A DNA stretch of 64,000 nt, from assembly GCF_017565645.3 (NCBI RefSeq), contig NZ_CP086136.1, positions 2,959,501 to 3,023,500 on the forward strand, read 5' to 3'. The position numbers were made by a program, and so were the translations under genes. Of this stretch, positions 7,821 through 19,984 are shown piece by piece; the first letter of the stretch is position 1, and each line of letters begins with the position of its first letter. Source of the DNA: Bradyrhizobium barranii subsp. barranii (GTDB taxonomy: Bacteria; Pseudomonadota; Alphaproteobacteria; Rhizobiales; Xanthobacteraceae). The notes under the pieces were generated by a model. It had not been told where the DNA came from and ran no database searches. It was given only the letters and a program-made list of their open reading frames with translations.

Positions 7821-7845
7821 GGAACCGCCTCGCGGTGTGGCATAA

Positions 7846-7870
7846 AACGCGCGCGACGATTGTGGGTTCC
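7846..7870 (-). promoter_or_regulatory. EcfG-type promoter of the 7563-7820 gene
   Basis: Perfect consensus on the minus strand: GGAAC (7866-7870), 16-base spacer, CGTT (7846-7849), 25 bases before the start codon. Confidence 0.68.
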
Positions 7871-7930
7871 ATTGTCATGACGATTTTGTCATTCGCCGCT
7901 TCATCCGACGTTCATGGCGGTCTTGCCAGG

Positions 7931-8182
7931 ATGAATGCCATCAACACGGGAACATTCGATATGGGTAAGGTCGTCTTTCTCTATCGCTCGCTGGCCTATC
8001 GCAACGCGGCTGCGGACATGCTGCGCAAGGCGCGCAAGCTGCCGCGCGGCGCCGAGCGGAGCGCAGCCCGCCGTTACGCGCGGGCGCTGCGCGAGCTTTC
8101 GCAAACGGAAGCCTGGCTGGAAGGACGTGTCGCTGACGAACCGCAGGCGATGCAGCGCATGAGGGTCGCCGCGACGCGCTAG
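7931..8182 (+). CDS. Small basic helical protein of unknown function (83 aa)
   Basis: A highly Arg/Ala-rich protein, MNAINTGTFDMGKVVFLYRSLAY..., with a long helical region (residues about 20-70). The frame is open upstream to 7835, but those residues overlap the promoter of the divergent membrane gene. ATG 7931 and ATG 7961 are both possible and neither has a strong ribosome binding site. No family is recognised. Confidence 0.6.
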   Translation: MNAINTGTFDMGKVVFLYRSLAYRNAAADMLRKARKLPRGAERSAARRYARALRELSQTEAWLEGRVADEPQAMQRMRVAATR

Positions 8183-8269
8183 ACCATGATCGGTTCTGAG
8201 TGAATCAGGGCCGAAGCTCCAGATTCTTGTCTTTACGCGCGAACCGGAGCCCACGTCGCTCGCAAATGC

Positions 8270-9766
8270 TTAGCCTGAGGCCCGCTGAAGGGGTTCGGAC
8301 GTCGCCGCGTCGAACTTGCTCGCGGCCGCCGGCGCTACGGTCTTCCGCGTCAGCGGCACCTCAAGGCGGCACAACAGGCCTTCGGCACGCCAGTTGAATT
8401 CCGCCTGTCCGCCGAGTTGCGATTCCACACTGGCAAGCAGGCTCCGCGTGCCGAAGCCACGGGATTTCGGCGTCCTCACCAGCGGACCGCCGGTTTCGTC
8501 CCACGTCAGTGTGAGGTGGTCGTCCTCGACCTGCCAGCCGATCGCAAGCCGCCCCGACCGCGTCGAGAGCGCGCCATATTTCGCCGAGTTGGTGAAGAGC
8601 TCGTGCAGCGCCAGCGCCAGCGCCAGCGTCTGCGCTGTCGCCGGCGCCAGCTGAACTTCCGGACCGGCCAGCTTGATCTGGCCGCCGAGCGAGTAGGGCG
8701 CGAGCTCCTCGTCGATCAGCCTCGAGAGTTCGGCGCCCTGCCAGCTCGACAGCGACAGGATCGTGTGCACGCGCGCCAGCGCGTTGATGCGCCCCTCGAC
8801 GGCGTTGACGTAAGCCTTGACCTCGTCGGCGCGGGTGAGGCGCACGATCGATTGCGCCAGCGCCAGCGCGTTCTTGGCGCGATGATCCACCTCGCGGGCC
8901 AGCAGGTTTTGTCTCTCTTCCGCGCGTTTGCGTTCGGTGATGTCCACGGTGACGCCGCTCACGCGCACCACGCGGCCGCCCTGGTCCACCGTCGCGGCCG
9001 CGGTGCCGACGCACCAGCGCACATCGCCATCGGGCCGGCTGACGCGAAACTCTCCTTCATAGGCGTGCGCGCCGGTATTGAACGCGGCAATCGCCTGGCC
9101 GAACTGGTCGACGTCATCAGGGTGCAGCAGCGCCTGGATGTTGGCTGAGGTGACATTGAAGGTCTCCGGCGTCACGCCGAAGATGCGGTACTGGCCTTCG
9201 TCCCACATCCAGTCGCCGTTGACCCAGTCCCAGTCCCACGATCCCATCTTGCCGGCGGCGATCGCCATGCTGCGCCGCTCTTCGCTCTCGCGCAGCTTTG
9301 CGGTGGAATTCTCCAGCTCGGCCGTGCGCGCGCGAACGCGGTCCTCGAGCTCCCGGTTCAGCCGTTCGAGCTCGCGCGTCTTGCGGTAGAGTTCGGCAAA
9401 CACCTTGATCTTGGCGCGCAGCACCTCCGGCACCACAGGCACCGGCACGTAATCGACCGCGCCCATCTCGTAGCCGCGCAACCGGTCGATGTCGCTCACC
9501 TGGATCGCGGAGATGAAGATCATCGCGGTCTTCTGGAAGCGCGGATGCTCCCGGATCATCGCGGCCAGCTCGAATCCGTCGAGCTCGGGCATGCAGACGT
9601 CGACCAGGATCACCGCGATCTCGGTCTTGAGCAGCACCTCCAGCGCCTCGCGGCCCGATGATGCGATCACGAGGTTCTCGCCGAGTTCCTTCAGGATCAC
9701 CTCGTAGGCGAGCAGCTTGGCCGGCTGGTCGTCGACGAGGAGGATGTTGACCTTTTCGTGGTCCAT
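8270..9766 (-). CDS. Response regulator-PAS-HWE histidine kinase hybrid
   Basis: Cytosolic two-component sensor of 498 residues without membrane segments. The N-terminal receiver (residues 1-120) carries phosphoacceptor Asp56 (VDVCMPELDGF); the usual Lys of the K-P motif is absent (YVPVPVVPE). A coiled coil (about 122-165) and a PAS domain with PAC (about 165-282) follow. The HWE/HisKA_2 kinase has His295 (REVDHRAKNA), the N-box Asn393 (HELFTNSAKYGALS) and the WDETGGP motif. It starts 14 bases after the stop of the upstream triple-receiver kinase, so the genes form one operon. In alphaproteobacteria HWE/HisKA_2 kinases often feed the PhyR-EcfG general stress pathway, which fits the EcfG-type promoters around it. 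Confidence 0.92.
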   Translation of the reverse strand: MDHEKVNILLVDDQPAKLLAYEVILKELGENLVIASSGREALEVLLKTEIAVILVDVCMPELDGFELAAMIREHPRFQKTAMIFISAIQVSDIDRLRGYEMGAVDYVPVPVVPEVLRAKIKVFAELYRKTRELERLNRELEDRVRARTAELENSTAKLRESEERRSMAIAAGKMGSWDWDWVNGDWMWDEGQYRIFGVTPETFNVTSANIQALLHPDDVDQFGQAIAAFNTGAHAYEGEFRVSRPDGDVRWCVGTAAATVDQGGRVVRVSGVTVDITERKRAEERQNLLAREVDHRAKNALALAQSIVRLTRADEVKAYVNAVEGRINALARVHTILSLSSWQGAELSRLIDEELAPYSLGGQIKLAGPEVQLAPATAQTLALALALHELFTNSAKYGALSTRSGRLAIGWQVEDDHLTLTWDETGGPLVRTPKSRGFGTRSLLASVESQLGGQAEFNWRAEGLLCRLEVPLTRKTVAPAAASKFDAATSEPLQRASG

Positions 9767-12355
9767 TCGCGGATCCAAACTCAGCGGTGCAGCCACATGC
9801 GGATTGCAAGCAGCAATTGATCGGTGTTGACGGGTTTGGCGAGGTAGTCGGACGCGCCTGCTTCCAGGCATTTCTCACGGTCGCCCTTCATCGCCTTGGC
9901 TGTCAGCGCGATGATCGGAAGGCGGGCGAAGGCCGGATTTTCGCGAATGACGCCGATGGTCTGATAGCCATCCATCTGCGGCATCATGATGTCCATCAGC
10001 ACGATGGCGATCTCCGGATTGGATTCGACCAGCGTCACCGCCTCGCGGCCGGTCGTGGCCGTCAGCACCTTCATGCCCCGCCGTTCCAAGACGCTCGACA
10101 GCGCGAAGATGTTGCGGGCGTCGTCGTCGACGAGCAGGGCGGTCTTGCCGATCAGGTCTTCGTCGGAACTGTTCAGCTTCTCCAGCATGCGCTGCTTCTC
10201 GACCGGCAGTTCCGTGATCACGCGATGCAGGAACAAGGCGGTCTCGTCGAGCAGGCGCTCCGGCGATTCCACGCCCTTGACCACGATGCTGCGCGCCATG
10301 GTGTGGAGTTCCGCATCCTCCTCCGCCGAGAGCTCGCGGCCGGTGAAGACCACCACCGGAACGTTCGACAGCGCCTCGTCGTTGCGGATCTGGTCCAGCA
10401 CCTCGAAGCCGCTCATGTCGGGCAGCCGCAGGTCGAGCACCACGCAATCGCAGGGCGCCTCGCGCAGCGTCGAGAGCGCGCCGGCGCCGGTATCCGTCGT
10501 CACGATCTCGATGTCGTCGTGATGCAGCAGCTCGCGGATCGAGAGCTGCTCGGCCTCGTTGTCCTCGACGATCAGGAGCCGCTTGCGCCGCGGCCGCGCG
10601 TATTCCTTGATCTGCGTCAGCGCGGCTGAGACGCCCTCGGTCGTGGTCGGCTTGTTGACGAAGGAGAAGGCGCCGCGGGCCAGCGCATGCTGCCGGTCCT
10701 CGTCGAGCGTGATGATCTGCACGGGGATGTGGCGGGTCAGCGGATTGTGCTTGAGCTGGCTCAGCACCGTCCAGCCCAGCATATCAGGCAGGAACACGTC
10801 GAGCGAAACGGCCCGCGGCTGGTACTGCTTCGCAAGCTCCAGCGCCTCCGCGCCGCGCGCGGCGACCAGAACCTTGAAGCCCTTGTCGCGGGCGAGATCG
10901 ACCAGCACGCGGGCATAATGCGGATCGTCCTCGACGATGAGCAGGATGGTGTCACCGGGCTCGAGATTGAGCCTGTCGTCGGCAATCTGCTCGATGACGC
11001 GCTGCTGCTCGGGTGCAGCCGCTTGCAACGCCGGCGGCTGACTGTACTGCTGCGGCGCGGGCGCACGCGGCGCGAGCGTCGGGCCGGAATATTTCAGCGG
11101 CAGATAGAGCGTGAAGGACGAGCCCTTGCCGGGCGCGCTGCGCAGATGGATCTCGCCGCCGAGCAGGCTCGCGAGCTCGCGGCTGATCGCAAGTCCGAGA
11201 CCGGTGCCGCCGTATTTGCGGCTGGTGCCGGCGTCCGCCTGCTGGAACGCCTCGAAGATCAGCTTCTGCTTCTCCAGGGGAATGCCGATGCCGGTGTCCG
11301 TCACTTCGAATGCGATCACCGCCGGCGCAGAGTTCAGCACCGGGTGATCCGTACCCCAGCCGCCGACCGCGGCGACGACCTTCAGGCGCACCTCGCCCTC
11401 GGCGGTGAACTTGAAGGCGTTGGAAAGCAGGTTCTTGAGGACCTGCTGCAGGCGCTTGGAGTCGGTGACGATGCTGCGGGCAAGGTTCGGGTCGACGTCG
11501 ATCTTGAACGACAGGTTGCGGTTTTCCGCCTCGTGCCGGAACGGCCGCCCGACGGTCTCGAGCAGGTTCGCAGTCAGAATCTCCTCGGCGTCGACCGTCA
11601 CCGTGCCGGATTCGATCTTGGAGAGATCCAGGATGTCGCTGATGAGGTTGAGCAGGTCGGTGCCGGCGCCATGGATGGTGCGGGCGAACTCCACCTGCTT
11701 GGCCGAGAGGTTGCCATCCGGATTGTCGGTGAGCTGCTGTCCCAGGATCAGGATCGAGTTCAGCGGCGTGCGCAGCTCGTGGCTCATATTGGCGAGGAAT
11801 TCGGACTTGTACTTCGAGGTTAGCGCGAGCTCGGTCGCCTTTTCCTCCAGTGCGCGGCGGGCCTGCTCGATTTCCTGGTTCTTGCGCTCGACCTCGACGT
11901 TGCGCTCGGCGAGCTGCTGCGCCTTCTGCTCGAGCTGGTCGTTGGTCTGCTGCAATTCGCGCTGCTGGGTCTGAAGCTCGCCGGCAAGCTGCTGCGACTG
12001 CTTGAGCAGGCCTTCGGTCTGCATCGTCGCCTCGATCGAGTTGAGCACGATGCCGATGGAGTCGGTAAGCTGCTCGAGGAATGTCATCTGCGAGGTCGTG
12101 AACGAGGTCAGCGAGGCGAGCTCGATCACCGCCTTGACCTGGCCTTCGAACAGCACCGGCAGCACGACGAGGTTCTTTGGCGCGACGCGGAACAGCGCCG
12201 AGTTGATTGGCACCACGTCGGGTGGAATGTCGGCGATGACGCGCGGCCGTCTGTCGAGGGCGCATTGGCCGATCAGGCCGTCGCCGAGCGGGAGCACGCG
12301 CTGATAGGGATAGACGCCGTCGCCGGCATAGGAGGCGAGCAGCAGGAGCCGCGGA

Positions 12356-16078
<3,723 letters not shown>

Positions 16079-16430
16079 ACTGATTCCCCCGCGGCGTCGG
16101 CCGAATCCAAGGCGTGACGCAGTTGTCAAAATAGAGCGTCAGCCAAATTCGAAATCAAGCGCCAACGTTGCGGCGCTTGGAATTGGAACCTGCCGTGCTC
16201 AGCCCGGCCAAATTAACGGTGAGGAGTGACGATGGTTCCATCCCGTTCAGGAAAAAGCCGGCCGGCCGCTGCACCAGAGCTCAGAGCCGTCCTAGGAGAG
16301 AGGGCTGGCGCGCCCAGCGGGCGCGGGGCTGTGACTGGCGACCCTGCCGCAAGCTCCGCCACGTCACGCGCTGATTCGCTGACCACGGGGACCGCGACCA
16401 GCGGCCGGAGAGCCAGCAGCATCATCCGGA
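16079..16430. other. Non-coding region upstream of the sensor operon
   Basis: About 350 bases between the sensor operon and the DUF4142-like gene. It holds the inverted repeat at 16156-16179 and short open frames on both strands (for example 16213-16425 minus) that lack ribosome binding sites and look like high-GC noise. Confidence 0.5.
16156..16179. promoter_or_regulatory. Inverted repeat upstream of the giant kinase operon
   Basis: CAAGCGCC (16156-16163) and GGCGCTTG (16172-16179) with an 8-base spacer, about 80 bases upstream of the HAMP-array start. It is possibly an operator; no regulator can be named. TTGACA on the minus strand, nearer the gene (about 16125-16130), could be a -35. Confidence 0.3.
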
Positions 16431-16455
16431 AGACAAATAGGGCTGCTATTTGTCT
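16431..16455 (-). terminator. Hairpin at the 3' end of the DUF4142-like gene
   Basis: AGACAAATAG (16431-16440) and CTATTTGTCT (16446-16455) form a 10-bp stem with loop GGCTG that includes the stop codon. It is AT-rich and has no T run, so terminator activity is uncertain. Confidence 0.35.
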
Positions 16456-16958
16456 GCCATAGTGCGCTCCGCATCTCCCACCTGCGTGCGCAGCATCGGC
16501 AATTGCTCGCGCGCGAAGGCGGCGAGCGCAGGATTGTCGGGCGCTTTCAGATAGCGCTCGAGCAGGCTGATGGCGGATTCGTATTCGGGGATTTGCGCGG
16601 CATAGAAGCTTCTGACGTAAGTTGGTCCATCCGCATTTTCGGGCTCGACGAGGCTTGCGCTCACTGACGTCGTCTTGCCGGCGTGCGGCTCCGCACCGAT
16701 CGCGTCCTGAATCTGCTTCAGGGTTTTGTCGCGCTTGCCCGCCTCCTCGGCGCGCAGGGCCGCGAGATTTTTCACCTCCGCATTGCCTTTCAGGTCGGTG
16801 CTCTCCAGCAGGCCCTGCTGGAAACGGCTGAAGCTGTAGAGGCCGGTGATGACATCGGTTGCGGTCGGCACGCGGTCGCCGGCCGTTCGCTCACCCATAT
16901 TGTCGGCGAACGCCGAGGTGCTGATGAAAGCCAGGATGATCGCGACGAGAATCCTCAT
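16446..16958 (-). CDS. Exported DUF4142-like protein (170 aa)
   Basis: Predicted periplasmic protein. The signal peptide (ILVAIILAFISTSAFA) is cleaved near residue 18. The mature part is all-helical, resembling the ferritin-like four-helix fold of DUF4142: VITGLYSFSRFQQGLLES, KNLAALRAEEAGKRDKTLKQI, and near the C-terminus YVRSFYAAQIPEYESAISLLERYLK. These proteins are often stress-induced and of unknown biochemical role. The metal-binding residues of true ferritins are not obvious. It stands alone on its strand. Confidence 0.75.
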   Translation of the reverse strand: MRILVAIILAFISTSAFADNMGERTAGDRVPTATDVITGLYSFSRFQQGLLESTDLKGNAEVKNLAALRAEEAGKRDKTLKQIQDAIGAEPHAGKTTSVSASLVEPENADGPTYVRSFYAAQIPEYESAISLLERYLKAPDNPALAAFAREQLPMLRTQVGDAERTMADK

Positions 16959-17052
16959 GCATCTCCAATGACCGATGGCGTGCGAAGTTCCCTCGCGTTA
17001 CGATCCGGTAAGGGCGATTGCGGAGCGAGAGTTCCGTTCCCACATCTTCTCT

Positions 17053-17247
17053 ATGAAACAGTCTGACATTTTCAGGGATAACGCCGACAACTGCCTTCAG
17101 CTCGCCGAGCGCGCGGAAGGGCAGCCCACCCACAAGCGTTATTTGCGCATGGCGGATGCCTGGACGGCATTGGCGAACGAGCAGGACTGGCTGGACGGTG
17201 AAATCCCGCCCGTAAAGGTCCGCGTCCTTCGAACGCAGGATGCGTAA
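17053..17247 (+). CDS. Small protein of unknown function (64 aa)
   Basis: A 64-residue soluble protein, MKQSDIFRDNADNCLQLAER..., with R-Y-L-R-M-A-D-A-W and a Trp-rich end (NEQDWLDGE). The pattern (N-C-x-x-L-A-E, then K-R-x-x-R-M-A-x-A-W) is typical of a very common Bradyrhizobium small-protein family. ATG 17053 is preferred over the upstream in-frame ATG at 16975 because that extension overlaps the promoter of the divergent DUF4142-like gene. Its role is unknown. Confidence 0.72.
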   Translation: MKQSDIFRDNADNCLQLAERAEGQPTHKRYLRMADAWTALANEQDWLDGEIPPVKVRVLRTQDA

Positions 17248-17364
17248 GCGCTCTCATCTTCGTGAATCTGCATGTGAGACTGCTCACGGAATGCAAGCAA
17301 CCAATCCAGGATCATCCACGAACAGTCGATCGCGTTGATTTCGATTCCAGAAGGAGGTTTTGCG

Positions 17365-17496
17365 ATGGCTCCACGTCTGGCTCTTCTTTCGCTCATTCTC
17401 GCCTTTGGCGTCTCTGTTGCGTTCGCGACTGTGACGACGGTGCGGCAGGTGCATCTGGAGAATGCATCGGCGGCGATCCACGCCACGCATAGTTAG
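17365..17496 (+). CDS. Tiny signal-anchored peptide (43 aa)
   Basis: A 43-residue open frame with a textbook ribosome binding site, AAGGAGG at 17351-17357, 7 bases before ATG 17365. The peptide has a hydrophobic N-terminal segment (about residues 5-21, LALLSLILAFGVSVAFA) that looks like a signal peptide or anchor, followed by about 22 polar residues ending ATHS. It is shorter than usual gene-finder cut-offs. It may be a small membrane or secreted peptide of the stress cluster. Confidence 0.6.
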   Translation: MAPRLALLSLILAFGVSVAFATVTTVRQVHLENASAAIHATHS

Positions 17497-17516
17497 CGCT
17501 GCGGGCCTCGCGCGCT

Positions 17517-17541
17517 GGAACATTCGTTGTGCCGGCGCGTA
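17517..17541 (+). promoter_or_regulatory. EcfG-type promoter of the 17578 gene
   Basis: GGAAC (17517-17521), a 16-base spacer, then CGTA (17538-17541), 36 bases before ATG 17578. One mismatch in the -10 element. Confidence 0.5.
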
Positions 17542-17577
17542 AGCGCTTCAGGACATCTGGAGAGGCGAGAGGACATC

Positions 17578-17784
17578 ATGGCGCATTCCGACCACGGCAT
17601 CGTCAAGGACAAGCGGGCGGAAGATCAACCGCGCGACAAGCAGCGCGCGCAAACCGTGCACAAGACGGATTCGAAGGGCTCGCCGTCGCGCGAAGCGACG
17701 CGCGATCCCAAGCTCAACGACAACACCAAGACACCGGGCTCCGGCGTGATGCCGGACGATTCCGGCGACGCGCCGACCGGCTAG
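17578..17784 (+). CDS. Small hydrophilic stress-type protein (68 aa)
   Basis: A 68-residue, strongly charged and probably disordered protein (MAHSDHGIVKDKRAEDQPRD...), rich in Lys, Asp, Arg, Ser and Pro and lacking hydrophobic stretches. This is hydrophilin-like. GAGAGGACATC precedes the ATG. Expression from an EcfG-type promoter 36 bases upstream is likely. No enzymatic role is expected. Confidence 0.72.
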   Translation: MAHSDHGIVKDKRAEDQPRDKQRAQTVHKTDSKGSPSREATRDPKLNDNTKTPGSGVMPDDSGDAPTG

Positions 17785-17921
17785 TTCTCGCGAGGAACGA
17801 ATCCCTTCGCGACGAGTCGACGGATTGCTTCCGGCTGTCATGCCCCCGGTGCGCCGGAAGCAATCTCCAAGGACGGCCCTAGCACCCCACTGTGCCGGGG
17901 TCGTTTTTGCTTGGGAGAGAC

Positions 17922-18182
17922 TCAATCCTCGGTGTCGCCCTCGGGCTTCGCGGGCGCGTGTCCTTCGGGACCGCGACCAAAGACACCAAACTCGCTTGAT
18001 TTGATGCCTGCCGACGGGTCGATGCTCGTCTCGATACCCGCGGCTGCGAGCCCGAATTTGAGAAGCTCTCGGACCGCCGCAGCGCGCGTCGGCATGCGGT
18101 GCTTGAATCGGAAATCATCGACGGCGGCCAGCTCTTCCGGCGAGAGCATGACCTGGAGGCGCTCGGCGCGAAGGTCATTCAT
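17922..18182 (-). CDS. Ribbon-helix-helix-like small DNA-binding protein (86 aa)
   Basis: An 86-residue protein whose first 50 residues fit a ribbon-helix-helix fold: strand AERLQVMLSPEE, helix LAAVDDFRFKHRM, turn and helix TRAAAVRELLKFGLAA. A disordered acidic tail follows. It is probably a dimeric transcriptional regulator or antitoxin-like protein, but no toxin gene lies next to it. A perfect GGAAC-N16-CGTT promoter lies 39 bases upstream, placing it in the general stress regulon. Confidence 0.75.
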   Translation of the reverse strand: MNDLRAERLQVMLSPEELAAVDDFRFKHRMPTRAAAVRELLKFGLAAAGIETSIDPSAGIKSSEFGVFGRGPEGHAPAKPEGDTED

Positions 18183-18221
18183 GGTCGATCACGCAAAGTG
18201 AGTAAGTTGAGTAGTTTGCTC

Positions 18222-18246
18222 AACGAACGAGTTTGGTGCGAGTTCC
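18222..18246 (-). promoter_or_regulatory. EcfG-type promoter of the RHH gene
   Basis: Perfect GGAAC (18242-18246), 16-base spacer, CGTT (18222-18225) on the minus strand, 39 bases before the start codon. Confidence 0.68.
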
Positions 18247-18359
18247 ACAAGAGTCGGAAAAATCGCCAGATGAGTAAAAATAATCAGTAAAATCAATAAG
18301 TTATTATTGAAGCAACTCCGGCGGTGGCGCATTCTTTCGGAAGAGAGGGAGAACAGGCC

Positions 18360-18518
18360 ATGACGGAGGAAGTCAGGTTACCCCGCAAGCTTTCCGAAGA
18401 GCCCGAGGCGCCCAAACCGGTGCGTCCGAGCCATCAGAAGGTCATCGAGCAAGTCGAGCGCTGGGCCAACAGCTCGGGGCTGCAGCCACCGAGGACGGGA
18501 GATGCGAAGACGATCTGA
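18360..18518 (+). CDS. Small hydrophilic protein of unknown function (52 aa)
   Basis: A 52-residue acidic and Pro-rich peptide (MTEEVRLPRKLSEEPEAPKP...) with one predicted helix (HQKVIEQVERWANS). ATG 18360 was chosen; upstream GAGAGGGAGAACAGG is a usable ribosome binding site. Its last 17 bases overlap the start of the 18502 gene, implying translational coupling. The function is unknown. Confidence 0.62.
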   Translation: MTEEVRLPRKLSEEPEAPKPVRPSHQKVIEQVERWANSSGLQPPRTGDAKTI

Positions 18519-18693
18519 GCCCCACACGTTCGAACAACGTCTCAAGGCAGAGCAGCTGCGGCTCGAGCACGAACTGTCGGGCTTGCCGGATGGACAGCAG
18601 CGCGATTCTGTTATGGCGCGCATCGATCAGCTTCAGACCGCCGCCGCGATGCATGATTTCCTGATGCTACGGGAGGCCGCCGCCGCTCGCTGA
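18502..18693 (+). CDS. Small helical protein of unknown function (63 aa)
   Basis: A 63-residue charged protein (MRRRSEPHTFEQRLKAEQLR...) predicted as two helices. It is similar in type to small rhizobial proteins annotated only as hypothetical. GGACGGGAG lies before ATG 18502, inside the end of the preceding gene, so the two form a coupled pair. Confidence 0.68.
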   Translation: MRRRSEPHTFEQRLKAEQLRLEHELSGLPDGQQRDSVMARIDQLQTAAAMHDFLMLREAAAAR

Positions 18694-18827
18694 TCGCCCC
18701 TGGCATTCGTGCTCCGTGCGGCGAGAGGTGATGCGAAGCTTCCGCCTCTCGGTTTGGCGGGTATTTGAAACTCAGAGAACCGCTCGTTCCCGGCGGCGTT
18801 CCTGACGCGACCACTGGAGCATGTGCC

Positions 18828-18852
18828 GGAACGTTCGCTCGCCGACCCGGTT
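18828..18852 (+). promoter_or_regulatory. EcfG-type promoter of the PRC-barrel gene
   Basis: GGAAC (18828-18832), 16-base spacer, GGTT (18849-18852) followed by GG, 31 bases before ATG 18884. It has the same GGTTGG form as the promoter at 7505-7529. Confidence 0.6.
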
Positions 18853-18883
18853 GGTCCACACGTTGGCTGAGTGGAGAATTGTG

Positions 18884-19258
18884 ATGCTGAAACAAGGCGA
18901 GTTGGACCGCAGCGAGATGGGCAGGTTGATCGGCAACGACAAGGTCGAGGGAACATCGGTCTATGGCGCCGATCGCAACAAGATCGGTTCGATCGAACGC
19001 GTGATGATCGACAAGGTCAGCGGCAAGGTCTCCTACGCCGTGCTCGGCTTCGGCAGTTTCCTGGGCCTCGGCAACGACCACTATCCGCTGCCCTGGCAGT
19101 CGCTGAAATACGATACGGAGCTCGGCGGCTATGTCACCGGGATCACCGCCAAGTCGCTCGAAGGCGCGCCGAAATACGACGAACGAAGCGACTGGAACTG
19201 GGGTGACGACGCGGCAGTCCGCGGCATCAACTCGTATTGCGGCGTTCCCTTCGCGTAA
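18884..19258 (+). CDS. PRC-barrel domain stress protein (124 aa)
   Basis: A cytosolic 124-residue protein with one PRC-barrel: GNDKVEGTSVYGADRNKIGS, then SYAVLGFGSFLGLGNDHYPLPW, as in the Rhizobiales PRC family usually found in stress regulons. A tail with W-N-W-G and CGVPFA follows. ATG 18884 is preferred over the frame start at 18821, which would contain the promoter. EcfG-type control is likely. Its molecular role is unknown; PRC-barrels are RNA- or protein-binding modules in RimM and photosynthetic reaction centres. Confidence 0.85.
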   Translation: MLKQGELDRSEMGRLIGNDKVEGTSVYGADRNKIGSIERVMIDKVSGKVSYAVLGFGSFLGLGNDHYPLPWQSLKYDTELGGYVTGITAKSLEGAPKYDERSDWNWGDDAAVRGINSYCGVPFA

Positions 19259-19309
19259 GCTCCCTTGGAAAGCGAGATCCGATGAGCAAGGAACGGCCCA
19301 CCGACTGGA

Positions 19310-19330
19310 TGCCCCGATCAAGCCGGGGCA
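19310..19330. terminator. GC hairpin between convergent genes
   Basis: TGCCCCG (19310-19316) and CGGGGCA (19324-19330) with a 7-base loop, between the PRC gene and the convergent hxlR-type gene. It also matches the tgg-atgccccg-x-cggggca type of intergenic repeat common in Bradyrhizobium. It may act as a bidirectional terminator. Confidence 0.45.
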
Positions 19331-19354
19331 CGACAGCGTTTGCTTGGTGCCACT

Positions 19355-19819
19355 CTACCCCACCGTCTCCTTCCGCCCCGGCCCCGCATGCACATGCACC
19401 TGTTTCGCATGCAGCGGCTCACCGCATTCCGAGCAGACCATCACGGGGTCGAACTCCTTGCCGCAAGTCTTGTGCTGGTGCAGCAGCGGGCGGCCGCGCT
19501 CGTCGCCCATGTGGGTGTCGCCCCAATGCACCATCGCCATGATGATCGGGTAGAGGTCGAGGCCCTTCTGCGTCAGGATGTATTCGTAGCGCTTGGGCGC
19601 CTCGGAATAGGGGACGCGGCGCAGGATGCCGAACCGCACCAGCTTCTTCAGTCGCTCCGAGAGCAGGTGCCGCGTGATCTGGAGCGAGGACTGAAATCCC
19701 TCGAACCGGCGCACGCTTAAAAAACATTCGCGCAGGATCAGCAGCGTCCAGCGGTCGCCGACCACGGCGACAGTGCGGGAGAGCGAGCAGGGCTCTTCAT
19801 CCAGCGTGTCCCACTTCAT
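19355..19819 (-). CDS. HxlR-family transcriptional regulator with C-terminal zinc ribbon
   Basis: A 154-residue winged-helix repressor/activator. The HxlR core is visible as VGDRWTLLILRECFLSVRRF, then LQITRHLLSERLKKLVRFGIL and RYEYILTQKGLDLYPII. The C-terminal extension holds C-x13-C-x2-C (TCGKEF ... VCSECGE), a likely zinc ribbon seen in a subset of the family. It diverges from the SDR gene at 19985, which is probably its target. Inverted repeats in the shared intergenic region are candidate operators. Confidence 0.9.
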   Translation of the reverse strand: MKWDTLDEEPCSLSRTVAVVGDRWTLLILRECFLSVRRFEGFQSSLQITRHLLSERLKKLVRFGILRRVPYSEAPKRYEYILTQKGLDLYPIIMAMVHWGDTHMGDERGRPLLHQHKTCGKEFDPVMVCSECGEPLHAKQVHVHAGPGRKETVG

Positions 19820-19844
19820 GTAGCGATCTCCGGCAAAGGGTAGT

Positions 19845-19937
19845 AAGTCAGAAAAAGGAACTGACTTGAATGATCAGCGCTATTTCTAATAAAGAATATC
19901 ATTCACCCCTGTAGTTTGACAGTTCTATTTTAGAACT
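19845..19937. promoter_or_regulatory. Candidate HxlR operator region
   Basis: Two perfect inverted repeats lie in the AT-rich divergent gap: AAGTCAG (19845-19851) with CTGACTT (19861-19867), and AGTTCTA-TTT-TAGAACT (19921-19937). They flank the likely promoters of the regulator and the SDR gene. Confidence 0.45.
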
Positions 19938-19984
19938 ATAGCCTCCGGCCCAATCACATACCGTTCTCACCGGAGGAGGTGACC

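Noticed and set aside
16213..16425. A 70-codon minus-strand frame starting with a hydrophobic run
   Set aside because: No ribosome binding site, overlapping plus-strand frame equally long, and low-complexity Ala/Ser/Pro content; treated as non-coding.
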